From the NCBI GenBank assembly GCA_033439685.1, contig JAUEDM010000001.1:5642001-5706000 (forward strand): a stretch of DNA of 64,000 nt, given 5' to 3'. Positions 11,020-21,485 of this stretch are shown piece after piece. A program made the position numbers and the translations under genes. Numbering within the stretch: the first letter of the stretch is position 1; each line of letters begins with the position of its first letter. The notes under the pieces were generated by a model. That model was given only the letters and a program-made list of their open reading frames with translations. It ran no database searches and was not told the DNA's origin. Source of the DNA: Apodospora peruviana (taxonomy: Eukaryota; Ascomycota; Sordariomycetes; Sordariales; Lasiosphaeriaceae).

Positions 11020-12415
11020 GACACGCAGAGGATTTCTCCTAATTCATGACACACGTGCTGGAGGGGGTGACTCGGAATGAGCTCGGGGGCTTGTATGAAC
11101 AAACTCAAACATATTTTCTTGCTTTCTTGTGTTGTTGTGCATCGGGGATCTTTGTTGTTAAAAAGAGAGAATCGGCGCTTGGGAGTTTTAAAGAGACAAA
11201 ATGGTTTACTTGGTTTGGTTGATCGGGTTTCATTGCGCTCTTACATCATTAGATATAAAAGATGGAGGATGAGAAAAGCGTATGGGTTGCAAATGGGTAG
11301 ACCAAAAACTACGTACTATAAATGCCCTCTGTCGGAGCTTGATGCTGCAGTCCCTTTGCTAGTTGTGTACGTGATATATATACCTACCTTATATATGCTG
11401 GTATGAACTATAAAAGAGAATAAAATGGCAGGCTCTGATATGGAAGAGCTTCCCGCAGTGCCCAGATATGTCAAGGCACCTACCTACCTAGGCACCTGGT
11501 TGTCAACCTAACAAGCAAGAGGGGTAACGTTCAATCCTCCCTACTTCTACTGTAGACACAGGGAATAGAAAACATCATTTGGAATCCCCGAGAACCGGTT
11601 GACGGCAGATTATGTGCATTCTGTTTGTTACGTATTTAAACTGCCTAGTGCCACTCTGCCCCAAATTCCTCTGCGGTATAATTCCAACTGAACCTAAACC
11701 ATACATGTTGACGGCAAGGTTTGTCTGGATAATGTTATTAAGAAGGGGCGGACACTCAACTCTGTTTGTCAACCACAAGAGCAATTATCAGCACCTTTCA
11801 AAACTCATGAAGTACAGCCAGCCTCCTTGCCATGATAAACATGTCAGGAAAGAGAGCAAGGTAGATGTGTATCAAGTGCTTATCCCGACCAAACAATCCT
11901 TTATTAGCTTGAATAGCTGAAAGGACCCTTCATGAGTAAGTATTGTTTGCGCAGCAAGTGGGTAGGTAAGTAGATTGTTCGGATGTGCAGAACCGAACTG
12001 GGGAACCACAATCAACGCCTCTGTCCTCTCAGCTAATATGATATCCGTTTCCATTATCCTATGACACATAGACATCTCATAACTCATGAATGAGGGTCGG
12101 TAAGGATGTGATGCCATCTTGATAGCATCGTCTGCTGTGTCGACTGACGGAAACCGAGAAAGATGAGAAAGGTTGTCGTCGTCGTCGTCGTCGTAAACCC
12201 CTCCTCTGAATTTCTTCCCTTTTGCCGATTTCGCAAATCCTCATCATAAGAGAAAGCGTAGTCATAAGTCATTTCCATCCGGCGCGAGAAGGAATACCTT
12301 TGTTTTCGTCCTGTCCGGTCCTGCGCAAAAAGCTAACATCATATCAGTTACAAGGCCACATCTCTCCAAGGAAGGTAGCCTAGGTAGGTATATAATGTTC
12401 CTACCATTCTCTTCA
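11020..12415. other. convergent intergenic region, (GTC)n at 12175
   Basis: About 1.4 kb lie between the 3' ends of NSA2 (+) and the RBR gene (-). It holds a CCTA microsatellite at about 11481-11496 and a GTC trinucleotide tract at 12175-12194. Open frames up to 109 codons show no family resemblance. Confidence 0.5.
12175..12194. repeat. (GTC)n trinucleotide tract
   Basis: Six full GTC units plus GT, in the 3' flank of the RBR gene. Confidence 0.85.
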
Positions 12416-13141
12416 TCACATCGCGCAACGTCCGTGATTGCCATATGGCGTCTTGCCACACCGGTAGCAAAAATGGCATCCGCAGATACACACGATATGG
12501 TTGCAGCCGTCCGTCTTCTCGACCGTCCTCTGGCACCGTGGGCAATGCTTCCACCCCATCGTCTTGGTCAGGTTTCTGAACCGCTCGTTCGCAATTGCCA
12601 GCCGCTGCTCTCGCCGCCACTGCCGTCGCCGTTCAGCTTCCTCGGCGTTAAGGCCAACGACAACAGCCACAGAATCGACAGGACACTTTCCAAAGTGGAA
12701 TCTGCCGCGGCACTCCATACATGTCTTTGCGTAGCACTTGCGACACTTGGCCACGTTTTGCTTTGGCGAGCGCAGGGCCGGAGGGATGAATGCGCTACAC
12801 TTGGGGTCGAAGCAGTAGACCATATCCCCGATACCCTTCCACTCGGCAAGCTTGTCTCGGTACGTCGACAGCTCGGTCGACATGACGCAGTGCCGGAGGA
12901 GAGCTGTGTCGATGGGCTGGCAGCACCGTACGGGCTGAAATGGCATGGTCTTGATCGATACTCTGAAGTTGGCCAACAGGCAGTTTTCGCAGTGGACGTG
13001 ACCGCAGGGAAATCTGTACCAGGCCTCGCGGGATGGGATGCTCGATGTGCAAATAAGACACTCGGCAGGCTTGCCGCCAGGAGCACTGTAACCTCGTAAA
13101 CTGGCTAAAAGCCGTCCAGATGCTGCTTGCGCCCTATCCAT
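12416..13141 (-). CDS. RBR-type (RING-IBR-RING) E3 ubiquitin ligase
   Basis: Single exon, 241 aa from the ATG at 13141; the frame stays open upstream to a TTG at 13231. RING1 is CLICTSSIPSREAWYRFPCG followed by HVHCENCL and a final RCCQ. The middle zinc module reads YCFDPKCSAF, then KCRKCYAKTCMECRG and FGKCP. RING2 is CPRCQRTVEKTDGCNHIVC with CGCHFCYRCG after it. The DGCNH Cys is the residue that carries the ubiquitin thioester in RBR ligases, so the protein should be catalytic. Short fungal RBR proteins of this kind are common; substrate is unknown. The bases just before the ATG (TTTTCTTTCCAG) look like an intron acceptor, so a 5' exon, coding or UTR, is possible. Confidence 0.85.
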   Translation of the reverse strand: MDRAQAASGRLLASLRGYSAPGGKPAECLICTSSIPSREAWYRFPCGHVHCENCLLANFRVSIKTMPFQPVRCCQPIDTALLRHCVMSTELSTYRDKLAEWKGIGDMVYCFDPKCSAFIPPALRSPKQNVAKCRKCYAKTCMECRGRFHFGKCPVDSVAVVVGLNAEEAERRRQWRREQRLAIANERFRNLTKTMGWKHCPRCQRTVEKTDGCNHIVCICGCHFCYRCGKTPYGNHGRCAM

Positions 13142-13888
13142 CTGGAAAGAAAACAGTGTTGTAAGCGAGTGTCTGGTGTTTTCAAAGAGGTAAAAAGCAT
13201 CCGCTTCAAAGTAGAAGAAAGCGCTGGGCAAAGGGAAAGAACAAGAAGCTATTCCAGAGTATGGGATAAGTATTGTGCTCGAGAAGAATTTTGAGAAAGG
13301 TAGGTTGTGGCTATCATATTATATGTTGGACGCCGAAGGAAACTCAAGACGATTGTGCAAGTGAATGAGACTGAATGATGTGGCTCGTGGTGACTCGACT
13401 CTTTGGACTCCAGCCTCTCTAGAGTCCCCGTTGCACTCGCAAGTGGCCAAGTTAGCTAAGGTAGGTAACAAGTTGACAACCATTTATTGGACAGATGGTT
13501 ATTTTAGGAGGTATCTCGTCGTGCGCCCAAGGAGCATCGAAAGGTTACCTTGGAATTAGATATTCACCTTCGCAAAGCCGAAAAGTTGCGAGGCAAGGGA
13601 CGAATGAGTTAACGCACGATAAATCACATGGCCTTGTCCCAAACCTTGGTACTTACCTTGGCTGTCGCTACAGCCTGGAAGGCAGCAGCCAGCCCCCCCA
13701 TATCCCCATGGTGTGCGTGGGCCATGAGGCCGACAGAGCCTCGCGCAACTAACAGCGCTGCAGATGTGTACATGCATGTTGAATTGAATGATGGCTTGTG
13801 TTTGGCAGTTCTGTGTGGCTGCTATGACTGACACTTGTCTAATAAGTGAAGCTTTGGCGGGGCAAGGCAGACATCTCGCAAGCTGCTC
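13142..13888. other. intergenic, nothing recognised
   Basis: This is the RBR promoter side and the 3' flank of the small membrane protein gene. Several sub-100-codon frames occur on both strands without family resemblance. Confidence 0.5.
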
Positions 13889-14393
13889 TCACCCCAACTC
13901 TGATGCCTGGCGCATAGGCAAGGGGGGAAAAGCCCAGAGATAGAAATCAAAAGTCTTTCCGGTAACATACCTCAGCCAAACCTGGGAGCATATCTCGATC
14001 TTGTCCCTCGGCGGGCACAGCCTCCTCCCTGGTTGGTATCGGTGTCGGTGTTGATGTTTGGGCGGCTCCATCGCTAGCAGGTAATACGTCTTGGTTCCTG
14101 TTTTCCGCAAACTTCGGTTTCAAGATGGGCCGAATAATATAGAAGATGATCTAATTCACCCCACATGTCAGAACGATATTCCGGGGGCATCGGAAGAGGC
14201 GAAGCTGAGATGGACATACCTGACAGAGGCGCCATACCATGCCCGCAACGCACACGTTCAAGGTCAGGTAGGAAGGGTTCCAGAGATGAATAACCCCTGC
14301 CGCGCCCTGAAGAACCGCAAGCGATGGCACCACGACCATGTTCCACAGATCCCATCGTTCGGATTGTTGGTGTTCTCCAAGACGGGAGTCCAT
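13889..14393 (-). CDS. small predicted two-helix membrane protein, unknown function
   Basis: Model of three exons: 14393..14220, 14150..13971 and 13906..13889. Introns are 69 nt (GTATGT...AATTAG) and 64 nt (GTATGT...CGCCAG), and the product is 123 aa. It begins MDSRLGEHQQSERWDLWNMV. Two hydrophobic stretches lie at about residues 19-38 (VVVPSLAVLQGAAGVIHLW) and 43-69 (spanning the first splice, VCVAGMVWRLCQ then IIFYIIRPIL). A polar Pro/Thr/Glu-rich tail follows. Exon 1 and 2 splice signals and frames are good. The last intron lacks a clear branch site, so the six-codon final exon (ASELG and stop) is tentative. I do not recognise the family. Confidence 0.6.
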
Positions 14394-15146
14394 TGTGAAG
14401 ATGATGGGTGGGTTGAATATAGTCGGCGATGTGGGAAAGTTGCAATCTCGAAACGATCTGATAAGGCCCGGAAAAGACTGTGCTGACGATCTTTGGAAGC
14501 TGTTTCCTGCTGTGGTGGCGTGGTTTGCTGTGGTGTTCTCGAAAAAGACAGACAATCCCCGATGGAAGATCATGGCGCGGACATCAAGTGGAAAGAACAC
14601 ATCAATACGATGGCATGGGCAGGAGAGGGCTCGAACTCTGTGCCGACGAGGAAAGCGCTTGTCCTAGGGGGAAGTGTTGAGGATAGATCGACGTTTGTTC
14701 TCACCGCGTTCCCAGAAGCTTCCTGCTTCTTCCAAAGAAGGAGAAAGATGAGAAGTGCAAGGTGAGAACGTGAACGGGAAAGGGGCAAGGGACCAGTCCA
14801 GCGTGTGCGAACCAGAAGCAGAGAGGGATCACATCCGGATATCCATGTCTAAGATGCGCTCTTTCCCACTCAGAATCTGAAATGTTGCTAACCAAAATGC
14901 CGTCATATCTGCTTGCTATGTACAACTTTGCGTGCCTCAGCCAAAGTCCACCACCATGACCTAAATACAAACAATAACTGAGCGCAAACAAAAAAGTTGG
15001 CAAGGAAATATGCAACAAGATCTAGGTAGATACCACCCGATAGATTTCAAGACCCCCCTAGCACCTAAAAACGCCGATGAATGTATTTCCCTCTGAGCAC
15101 GCATGCTTGCCGTCGGCCAGTACTCTGTACCCTCATTCATCCGGCA
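14394..15146. other. intergenic, nothing recognised
   Basis: This is spacer between two minus-strand genes: presumed promoter of the small membrane protein and 3' flank of the PXMP4-like gene. A T-loop-like stretch near 14630 does not fold into a tRNA. Confidence 0.5.
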
Positions 15147-15981
15147 TTAGGTATTATGCCACATAAAATTACGCAACCCGTCCCACTTTTCGGCGTTGGA
15201 GTAGATATAAGTCATGCTGCTGCGCAAACTCGGCTGTAGGTCGGACCCATGCCATTCATAGAGGTGCATGACGGACGCCCACGACAAGCTCGCGAAGATG
15301 GGCCAGGCGTAATAGCTGATGGTGGCGCTTCGGCCGGGCTCCGACACGCCGGGCAGCCCGTACCCGGGCTTCACGGCCAGGCGCGCCAGCGCCAGCGCAA
15401 CGCGCGCAAAGACGTAGATGACAATCTGCTGGTTGACGCTCGAGATCTTGCCCGAGCACTTCGACCGCTGGCCAAACACAACGTACCCGCCCAGGAGGCC
15501 GGCAATAAAGCTATCGTAAGGACCTGGTGGATGCGCAAAGAGACATATTAGCCAAGGTTCCCCATCTATAATCTCTCCGCTAATGGTTGTCGTACCGCAC
15601 TTGCCAGGTGTCGAACCGTAGTTCTTCAGCAGCATGCACGTCGCCTTGTAGATTGTCGCAAACTTGGCGAGGTTACGGGCGTGTGTTCTCGTTGCGCTGA
15701 AGATAAGCCATAGCTTCTCGCGGATGGTCCCAGACCGAAACAGCATAATCATGACAAGCGCATGCGGAAAGCGCACTTTCGTTCCGTAGACGGCGCCATT
15801 GCGGGCGGCCTTGAGGACGACGAGGAGGTCGTGGTTCTTCGGGTCGAGAATAAAGCGTTCGACGGAAGCCTGCGTGTCGCAGAACTTTCAGTAAATCGTT
15901 TGAAGGTATCACACAAGAGGCTATAGATGCGCGGGTGATGGTGTCGGATCGTACCCTGAGGCTTTCGAGAGCGGCGGACAT
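15147..15981 (-). CDS. PXMP4/PMP24-like peroxisomal membrane protein
   Basis: Three exons: 15981..15955, 15869..15596 and 15523..15147. Introns are 85 nt (GTACGA...ACGCAG) and 72 nt (GTACGA...CCACCAG), and the product is 225 aa, close to vertebrate PXMP4 (about 212). Family motifs are HDLLVVLKAARNGAVYGTKV, RFPHALVMIMLFRSGTIREK, ARNLAKFATIYK, DSFIAGLLGGYVVFGQR, SSVNQQIVIYVFARVALAL and LQPSLRSSMTYIY. These belong to the Tim17/22/23-PMP24 superfamily of small multi-helix membrane proteins of the peroxisome. Transport or structural role is not established. The second intron is a multiple of three with no stop, so unspliced RNA would encode a 24-residue insertion; homology places the splice between GKCG and PYDS. 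Confidence 0.88.
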
Positions 15982-17189
15982 GGTGTGCCTCGGCAAACTC
16001 GTTCGCGACTGGAGAGGGGAGGAGGATATGGCGGTTTAGTGCGTGAAGCACTCGGCGCGGTAAGCGATGATCTATCTCTTCTTGCTCATCTGGAAGATGT
16101 CGCTGGTATTCTCGTGCTTGTAGCGCGCCGAAACTGGTACAGTCGGGAATATACGGTACAAAAACAATGTTCTTTGATGACAGGAAACTGAATAATGGAG
16201 CGTGGAAGTTGCACATGCGAATGACGGCACCTGTCGGCTCAATGCTGCTCGGGCATGCTGAATTGGCGGCTGGCTGGGGTTCCCCGCAAGTTTGGTGACG
16301 CAGGGGCTCCCTGCAGTTGGTGACCCCCGGCGCTCCGTGCATCATTGTTCGCTCAAGCTTGTGGAGCTGTTTTGCATGTGAAATCCCGGAGCGGGTGTTC
16401 CCGTCGGTGGCCGATATCGCCCGCTGTTGAACCTGGAAGTTTCATCTTCAAAGTTATTGGAAGATGATTCATTTTTCATCTATCAAGATTCTCCAAGTGC
16501 GTTCTTTCCTGAGTCTGATAGGGAACTTTAAGTACCTTATAAAGTAATAAGCTCGTGTTTGACGCAAGTCAATTCAGCGAACAATGAATCTCACTTATAG
16601 TACCCATGTACCTATGAGAGTTGCAGTACCGAATCTTGCGAATTTGAATGAAACGAACTAGCATCGACAACAGGGCAGGAAAGGAAGAAAGACTTGGACT
16701 TTACCTGCCGGACTGCTTCGACAAGCAGTATACACAATTAGTAAAATTAGGACATACATAGGTACGTGAAGGAATAATATTAACCAACTCAAGGAACTTG
16801 ACATTCTACTGTACAAGCAACTGAAAACTACCACAGCAGGGAAGGCTGAGCAAAGCACCCCAATCACTTTATACTGGGTTTGAGGAACGGAAATCGTACA
16901 ACTTCCACATTTTGACACTGCTCCTACCTCGCCCCGATACAAAGTACCGTTTAAAGATATGTAGTCTAATAATACAAGCTGTGTGCGGACGATAGTGGGT
17001 TAATACCACCCCGCGATGGTGAAATGCGCTGCTCGGATGACGACGGGAGTCTCAACAATCACCTCATTGCCCTCCTGACTGGCATGATTTCTCATCCGCT
17101 GCCTCCCAACTATGTTTTCGCCAAACTGCTATCTCGGCAAACAAATGAGTAGTTTTGTTGGGGTTTCCTGTTAATTATATCGACAAGCT
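15982..17189. other. divergent intergenic region, nothing recognised
   Basis: About 1.2 kb lie between the PXMP4-like start (-) and the flavin monooxygenase start (+). It should contain both promoters. Open frames here have no family resemblance. Confidence 0.5.
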
Positions 17190-19041
17190 ATGGACAAATA
17201 CGCGGCGCCAAAGATGATCAAGTCGGTTGCTATTATAGGGGCTGGAGCAGCTGGTACGAGCCGCCCGCTCTATTTGATTATCTGTGTTGGAGGTGCACAT
17301 AGTAAATCAAACTTGTTGGCTAAAACGATTCCACAGGAGCCATTGCAGCATCCGCATTCAAAGCCGAGAACTATTTTGATCGCATCCGGGTTTTTGAACG
17401 CAGAGAAACGGCGGGCGGGACATGGTGAGTACTACCATATTATGCCTTAGCTGACTCCTTCACCTTTAACAAGGCATGCCTCTAATAATCACGAGACAAA
17501 CTAACAAATGGCAAGGATATACGACACGGAGCCTTTGCCGGCTTTTCTTGTTCGTCCCGGAAAGCTGGCTGGCGATATTGATCCGCCCTTGAAAATACCA
17601 GACCTAGACATGAAGTCGCCGCAGACGACCCCCCATGATGACCAGGAGCGATATTCACAGACGCCAATCTATAGTTCCTTGACGTGAGTAACATTGCCGA
17701 GCTAAATACCTACAGAGCATAAGAAAGATGAAGACTCTGGATCTAACACGTCATTGTAGGACAAACGTGCCTGACATCGCCATGAGTTTCTCCGACGAGC
17801 GGTTTGCCTATGGCCCCTTTGCACCGCACTATGTTGCCCGGCAATACATAGAGAACTATTTCTCTCGCCACAAGACGGATTCATTTTTGGTGCTGAACAC
17901 GACACTGGAAGACCTGTCGAGACTCCCTCCCACCGAAGAGGATGGTCTTGACAGGTGGAGACTGACGCTTCGCAAGTTTGACGCTGTTCGTCACGTTGAT
18001 GTCTGGTGGCAGGAAGAGTTTGACGCGATTGTGTTGGCAAACGGTCATTACTCTGTCCCTTACGTATGCGCATGCACGTCCGTCTGGCCTTAACGGCAAG
18101 GGAATACTTCCAAAAGAGAGATTAATAACATATTCTCATCCCAGGTCCCCTTCGTCAAAGGACTCGAGGAGTACACCGCCAAATTCCCAGGCCGCATCGT
18201 TCACTCCAAGCTCTACCGCGCACCGCTCATCTACTCGTTCAAGCGCGTCCTGGTCGTCGGCAACTCAGCCTCCGGCCACGACGTGACAAACGAGCTGGTC
18301 TCGGCTGCCCGGCTCCCTGTCTACCAGTCCAGACGATCACCATCCCGCTGGGACGGCGACACACCACCGCCGGGGATCGAGTGGAAGCCCGTCATTCGCG
18401 AGTACATGGCCGATACCGGCACGATCGTCTTTGAAGACGGCTCGCACCTCGACGATATCGACACTGTCATCTACTGCACCGGATACCAGCCCTCGTTTCC
18501 CTTCTGGAACGAAGCCGCCAACGGCCGGCCGCTGTGGGACTACGCCGCAGGGAAGCTGATCAAAGGGTATTGGCACACCTTCTTTCAGGACTTTCAGAGC
18601 CTGGCGGTAGTGGGGATGCCTCGCGTGCTGACGTTTAGGAGCTTCGAGTACCAGGCCATCGCCCTGGCTCGACTCTGGTCGGGGAGGAACACGGTCATGC
18701 TACCAGCTGTTGAGGAGCAGGAGATATGGGAGCGCGAGAGGGCGGCGAGGAAGAAGGCCCAGGGCAAGAAGTTTCACGATATCCCGTGGGATGATGGAGA
18801 GACGTTGGAGTGGTTGGGCGGGTTGTTTGAGATTGCCGGGCTAGGAACGCTGAAAGGGGAAGGTAGGATCCCGCCTGCGCTGGACAAGGAACTGATCTGG
18901 GCGGTTGAGCATTTGAAAAAGTACCCTGAGCCGGGGAAGGGGCGGGTGAAAGAGGGAGATAAGAAGACGTACAAGGAGACGAAGGACAGCGGATGGGTCG
19001 TCGTTGAACGAGAGCATAGAGACACGCTTTCTTTCATCTAG
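17190..19041 (+). CDS. flavin-containing monooxygenase (class B FMO)
   Basis: Five exons: 17190..17253, 17337..17424, 17516..17683, 17760..18063 and 18145..19041. All introns are GT-AG, and the frame closes to 506 aa. The FAD Rossmann site is VAIIGAGAAG at residues 13-22, split by intron 1 right after the second Ala. ERRETAGGTW follows, as usual in FMOs. The FMO identity motif FxGxxxHxxxY appears as FPGRIVHSKLY, and the NADPH site as VLVVGNSASG. A late YCTGYQPSFP strand matches the FMO ATG/TGY motif. Such enzymes use NADPH and O2 to oxygenate soft nucleophiles (N or S) or ketones; the substrate is not evident. The neighbouring ankyrin gene converges on it, with stop codons about 200 bp apart. 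Confidence 0.92.
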
Positions 19042-19241
19042 GACTTTAGGTCTATCTAGCACAAAGAGACGAAGGGGTTTTTAAGAAGGCGAAACTTGTC
19101 TATCAACAAAGCCAACTCTGATATTGCAGGGAAATGTATGTTCTGAAATACAGGGGTATGAGTAATAATGACAAAATAAACAAGCAAAAGACAGAACGAG
19201 CCCGATCCATTATCATACAAAACGTCAACCCAAACTAATAA

Positions 19242-20720
19242 CTAATGCTTGGGATTCAGCCAAACCATAATCTCATGATACGCCTTCGCAATCGAACTCC
19301 CCATGGCCGCCAAGATCCTCCCAAACTGCACGGGCACGTAGACGGCGCAGTCAACCAGCGCGCTGCAGATCCACCAGAGCACCTCTCCCGTGCACCCAAA
19401 CAACTGCTTCATGACATTGTACGACACCTCGCCGAATTTTTTGATCCCGTCCCACACCGCCTTGGGGAAATCGACAAACACGGCCCTGAAGACGGCCGTG
19501 ACGCCGTGCCACACGTCCTTGAGCGTGATGGTCCTAAAGAAATCCAGCACCGCCATCACGGCCGTGTGAAGCACCGACACGATGCCCAGAAACACGCTCT
19601 TGAGTGCGTTGCCCGCTTTCTTCAGCCCCTCCCAGATCCACTGCCCCAAGATCTTGATGGCGCCCGGGATCCGCTTGACCACTTTCCACAGCTCCTGGAG
19701 AATCTCCTTGGCGATCCGGGGCATGTCTTTGGCTTCGCGCCAGACCGACTGGGCGCCCCGTTTCAGCCTCCCCGGAAGCTCCTTAACCTGTCTGCCGCAC
19801 CAGCCACCGAAATGTTTCTTGTTTTTCCACGCATACACGGCGCTGTTCTTGATCGGCAGCACGACGACGTGTTTCGGAACCGACCAGACCAGGAACTTGG
19901 GCAGGTGCCAGACGAAGAACTTGACCACGGCCCAGAGGCCGCGCACGGCGGTCTTGATGCGCCGCGTCGCGACGGCGTGGTGGACTTTCCACCGGCGCCA
20001 GGCGCCGCCCCGCCTGGCCGGTAGGTAGGAAACGAGCTCGCGGTGACCGCTGTCGGCGGCTAGGCGCAACGCGAGCTGGCCGTCGTTTGCGACGAGCGCG
20101 TCCTTGGCGCCGAAGTCCTCGATCAGCAGCTTGGCGAGCGCCAGATTGCCTTTCGCCGCGGCGACCATGAGCGGCGTGCGCAGGGGTTTCTCGGTCACGC
20201 CGTCGTCCCAGTCGCCGTAGTGATAAAACTCCCTGAGGACGGCGGCCTCGTTATTATCGGTCTGGTTGTGCCAGCGGGCAAACAGGTCGACGGTCGCGCC
20301 TAGGGCGATGAGTGCGCAGACCATGGCGCCGTTGCCGGCGTCGACGGCTGCGATGAGGGGCGTCTCGCCGACGCCGTTGGGCACATCGGGCGACACGAGG
20401 CCTTCCTTCACTAGAAGAGAAACTAGCTCGTCGTTTTTGGTCCGCACGGCGCGGAAGAGGGCGTCGACGATGTCGGCTTGCGTCTGATCGTTGTGCTTGG
20501 TTTGGTCCGTGACGTTTAGGTTGTCCACGTCGACGCCGTCCACCAGATAGACGGGGCCCGGGTGGCGCACGCGTACATTGCGGAAGCGCTTTGGGTACTG
20601 CGTTATGGGGAGCTGTAGATTGTTGGCTCTTTCCCGAAGGATGTCGATCGAGTCGGTGATGCTTTGTCCCTGGTCAAACTCGGTGTACGCTGGTACGTGG
20701 TCTTGGACGTTGGTTTCCAT
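19242..20720 (-). CDS. ankyrin-repeat protein with long amphipathic C-terminal half
   Basis: Intronless, 492 aa from the ATG at 20720 (METNVQDHVPAYTEFDQGQS); the frame is open further upstream but that stretch is leader-like, and a TATATATGG element sits about 80 bp before the ATG. Ankyrin repeats fill roughly residues 80-235: ETPLIAAVDAGNGAMVCALI, then RTPLMVAAAKGNLALAKLLI and QLALRLAADSGHRELVSYL. From about 240 to the end the protein is made of aromatic/Lys-rich helices of similar phase, for example KFFVWHLPKFLVWSVPKHVV, ELWKVVKRIPGAIKILGQWI and AVFVDFPKAVWDGIKKFGEV. These look like membrane-surface or lipid-binding helices rather than clean transmembrane segments. Function is unknown. Confidence 0.8.
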   Translation of the reverse strand: METNVQDHVPAYTEFDQGQSITDSIDILRERANNLQLPITQYPKRFRNVRVRHPGPVYLVDGVDVDNLNVTDQTKHNDQTQADIVDALFRAVRTKNDELVSLLVKEGLVSPDVPNGVGETPLIAAVDAGNGAMVCALIALGATVDLFARWHNQTDNNEAAVLREFYHYGDWDDGVTEKPLRTPLMVAAAKGNLALAKLLIEDFGAKDALVANDGQLALRLAADSGHRELVSYLPARRGGAWRRWKVHHAVATRRIKTAVRGLWAVVKFFVWHLPKFLVWSVPKHVVVLPIKNSAVYAWKNKKHFGGWCGRQVKELPGRLKRGAQSVWREAKDMPRIAKEILQELWKVVKRIPGAIKILGQWIWEGLKKAGNALKSVFLGIVSVLHTAVMAVLDFFRTITLKDVWHGVTAVFRAVFVDFPKAVWDGIKKFGEVSYNVMKQLFGCTGEVLWWICSALVDCAVYVPVQFGRILAAMGSSIAKAYHEIMVWLNPKH

Positions 20721-21485
20721 CGTGTGTTGGATGTTTGATTTATGTTCAGGGAGGGGATATTGATTATGGAAGAAAGACAAAGCCCTCCGAGTCCTGCTTT
20801 TATATATGGTGAAATGAATGAATAATGATGAATCACCTTGTTGGCTGACGACGCGACACAATTCATCTCAATTAAGTATTCACCAACTGTGTTGTTCAAT
20901 TGGGAGGCCGCGTCTCCCTTTGAAGCGCAGATGACAAGCACAGGCAGCTGGCATCCCCCACGCCAGCGCGCCGGTTGCTTCTATCGCTGCGGCGTGGCGC
21001 AGCAACCCAACTGTTAGGCATAATAACCTCAGCCCTGCCACCACCAATTTCCCACCTGCGTCCTGGCCTATAGGCTATCGCGCAGCCAAGCACTCCGAGT
21101 GCCTACCTACCTACCTAGGTACCGAGTTTCTTTTCTTCTCTGGGCAACCCGTGAGAAAAAGATGCCGAGGAACTTTGAGGCTGACATTTCGGATAGTAAA
21201 AGAGAGAAAACACATCTTCCGGCGTTGACATGTGAATTCGATAAAATCCATGTTGAATCTTTGATTCTTGATGGCTAGGTTGTTAGGCAGATAGAAAACA
21301 TCTGAATTGGGACAGCAGATGGATTCATTTGCTTGATGACTACCCGAGGACAATGACGATGCAGCCGGATCCGAAATCAAGAGATCGATTATACACTACT
21401 TTACATAAACTTAAATATCCGCGCGTGCACGCTCACTCTAATCTATGAGATGATATCCAAATCAACAAGCAAAAGACACACCGTT
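20721..21485. other. intergenic with CCTA microsatellite
   Basis: This is the ankyrin gene promoter (TATATATGG at about 20801-20810) and the 3' flank of the flavoprotein gene. A CCTACCTACCTACCTAGGTAC tract lies at 21102-21123. Confidence 0.5.
21102..21123. repeat. (CCTA)n microsatellite ending in a TACCTAGGTA palindrome
   Basis: Tandem CCTA units run into CCTAGGTACC. The same motif recurs across the intergenic DNA of the window. Confidence 0.85.

Noticed and set aside
14600..14670. Possible minus-strand tRNA (GAGTTCGAGCCC T-loop-like motif)
   Set aside because: The T stem does not pair over five bases, and no anticodon arm or matching acceptor stem can be folded around it.
14701..15018. 105-codon minus-strand frame with a hydrophobic start
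   Set aside because: Looks signal-like, but codon use is random and the second half has no protein character.
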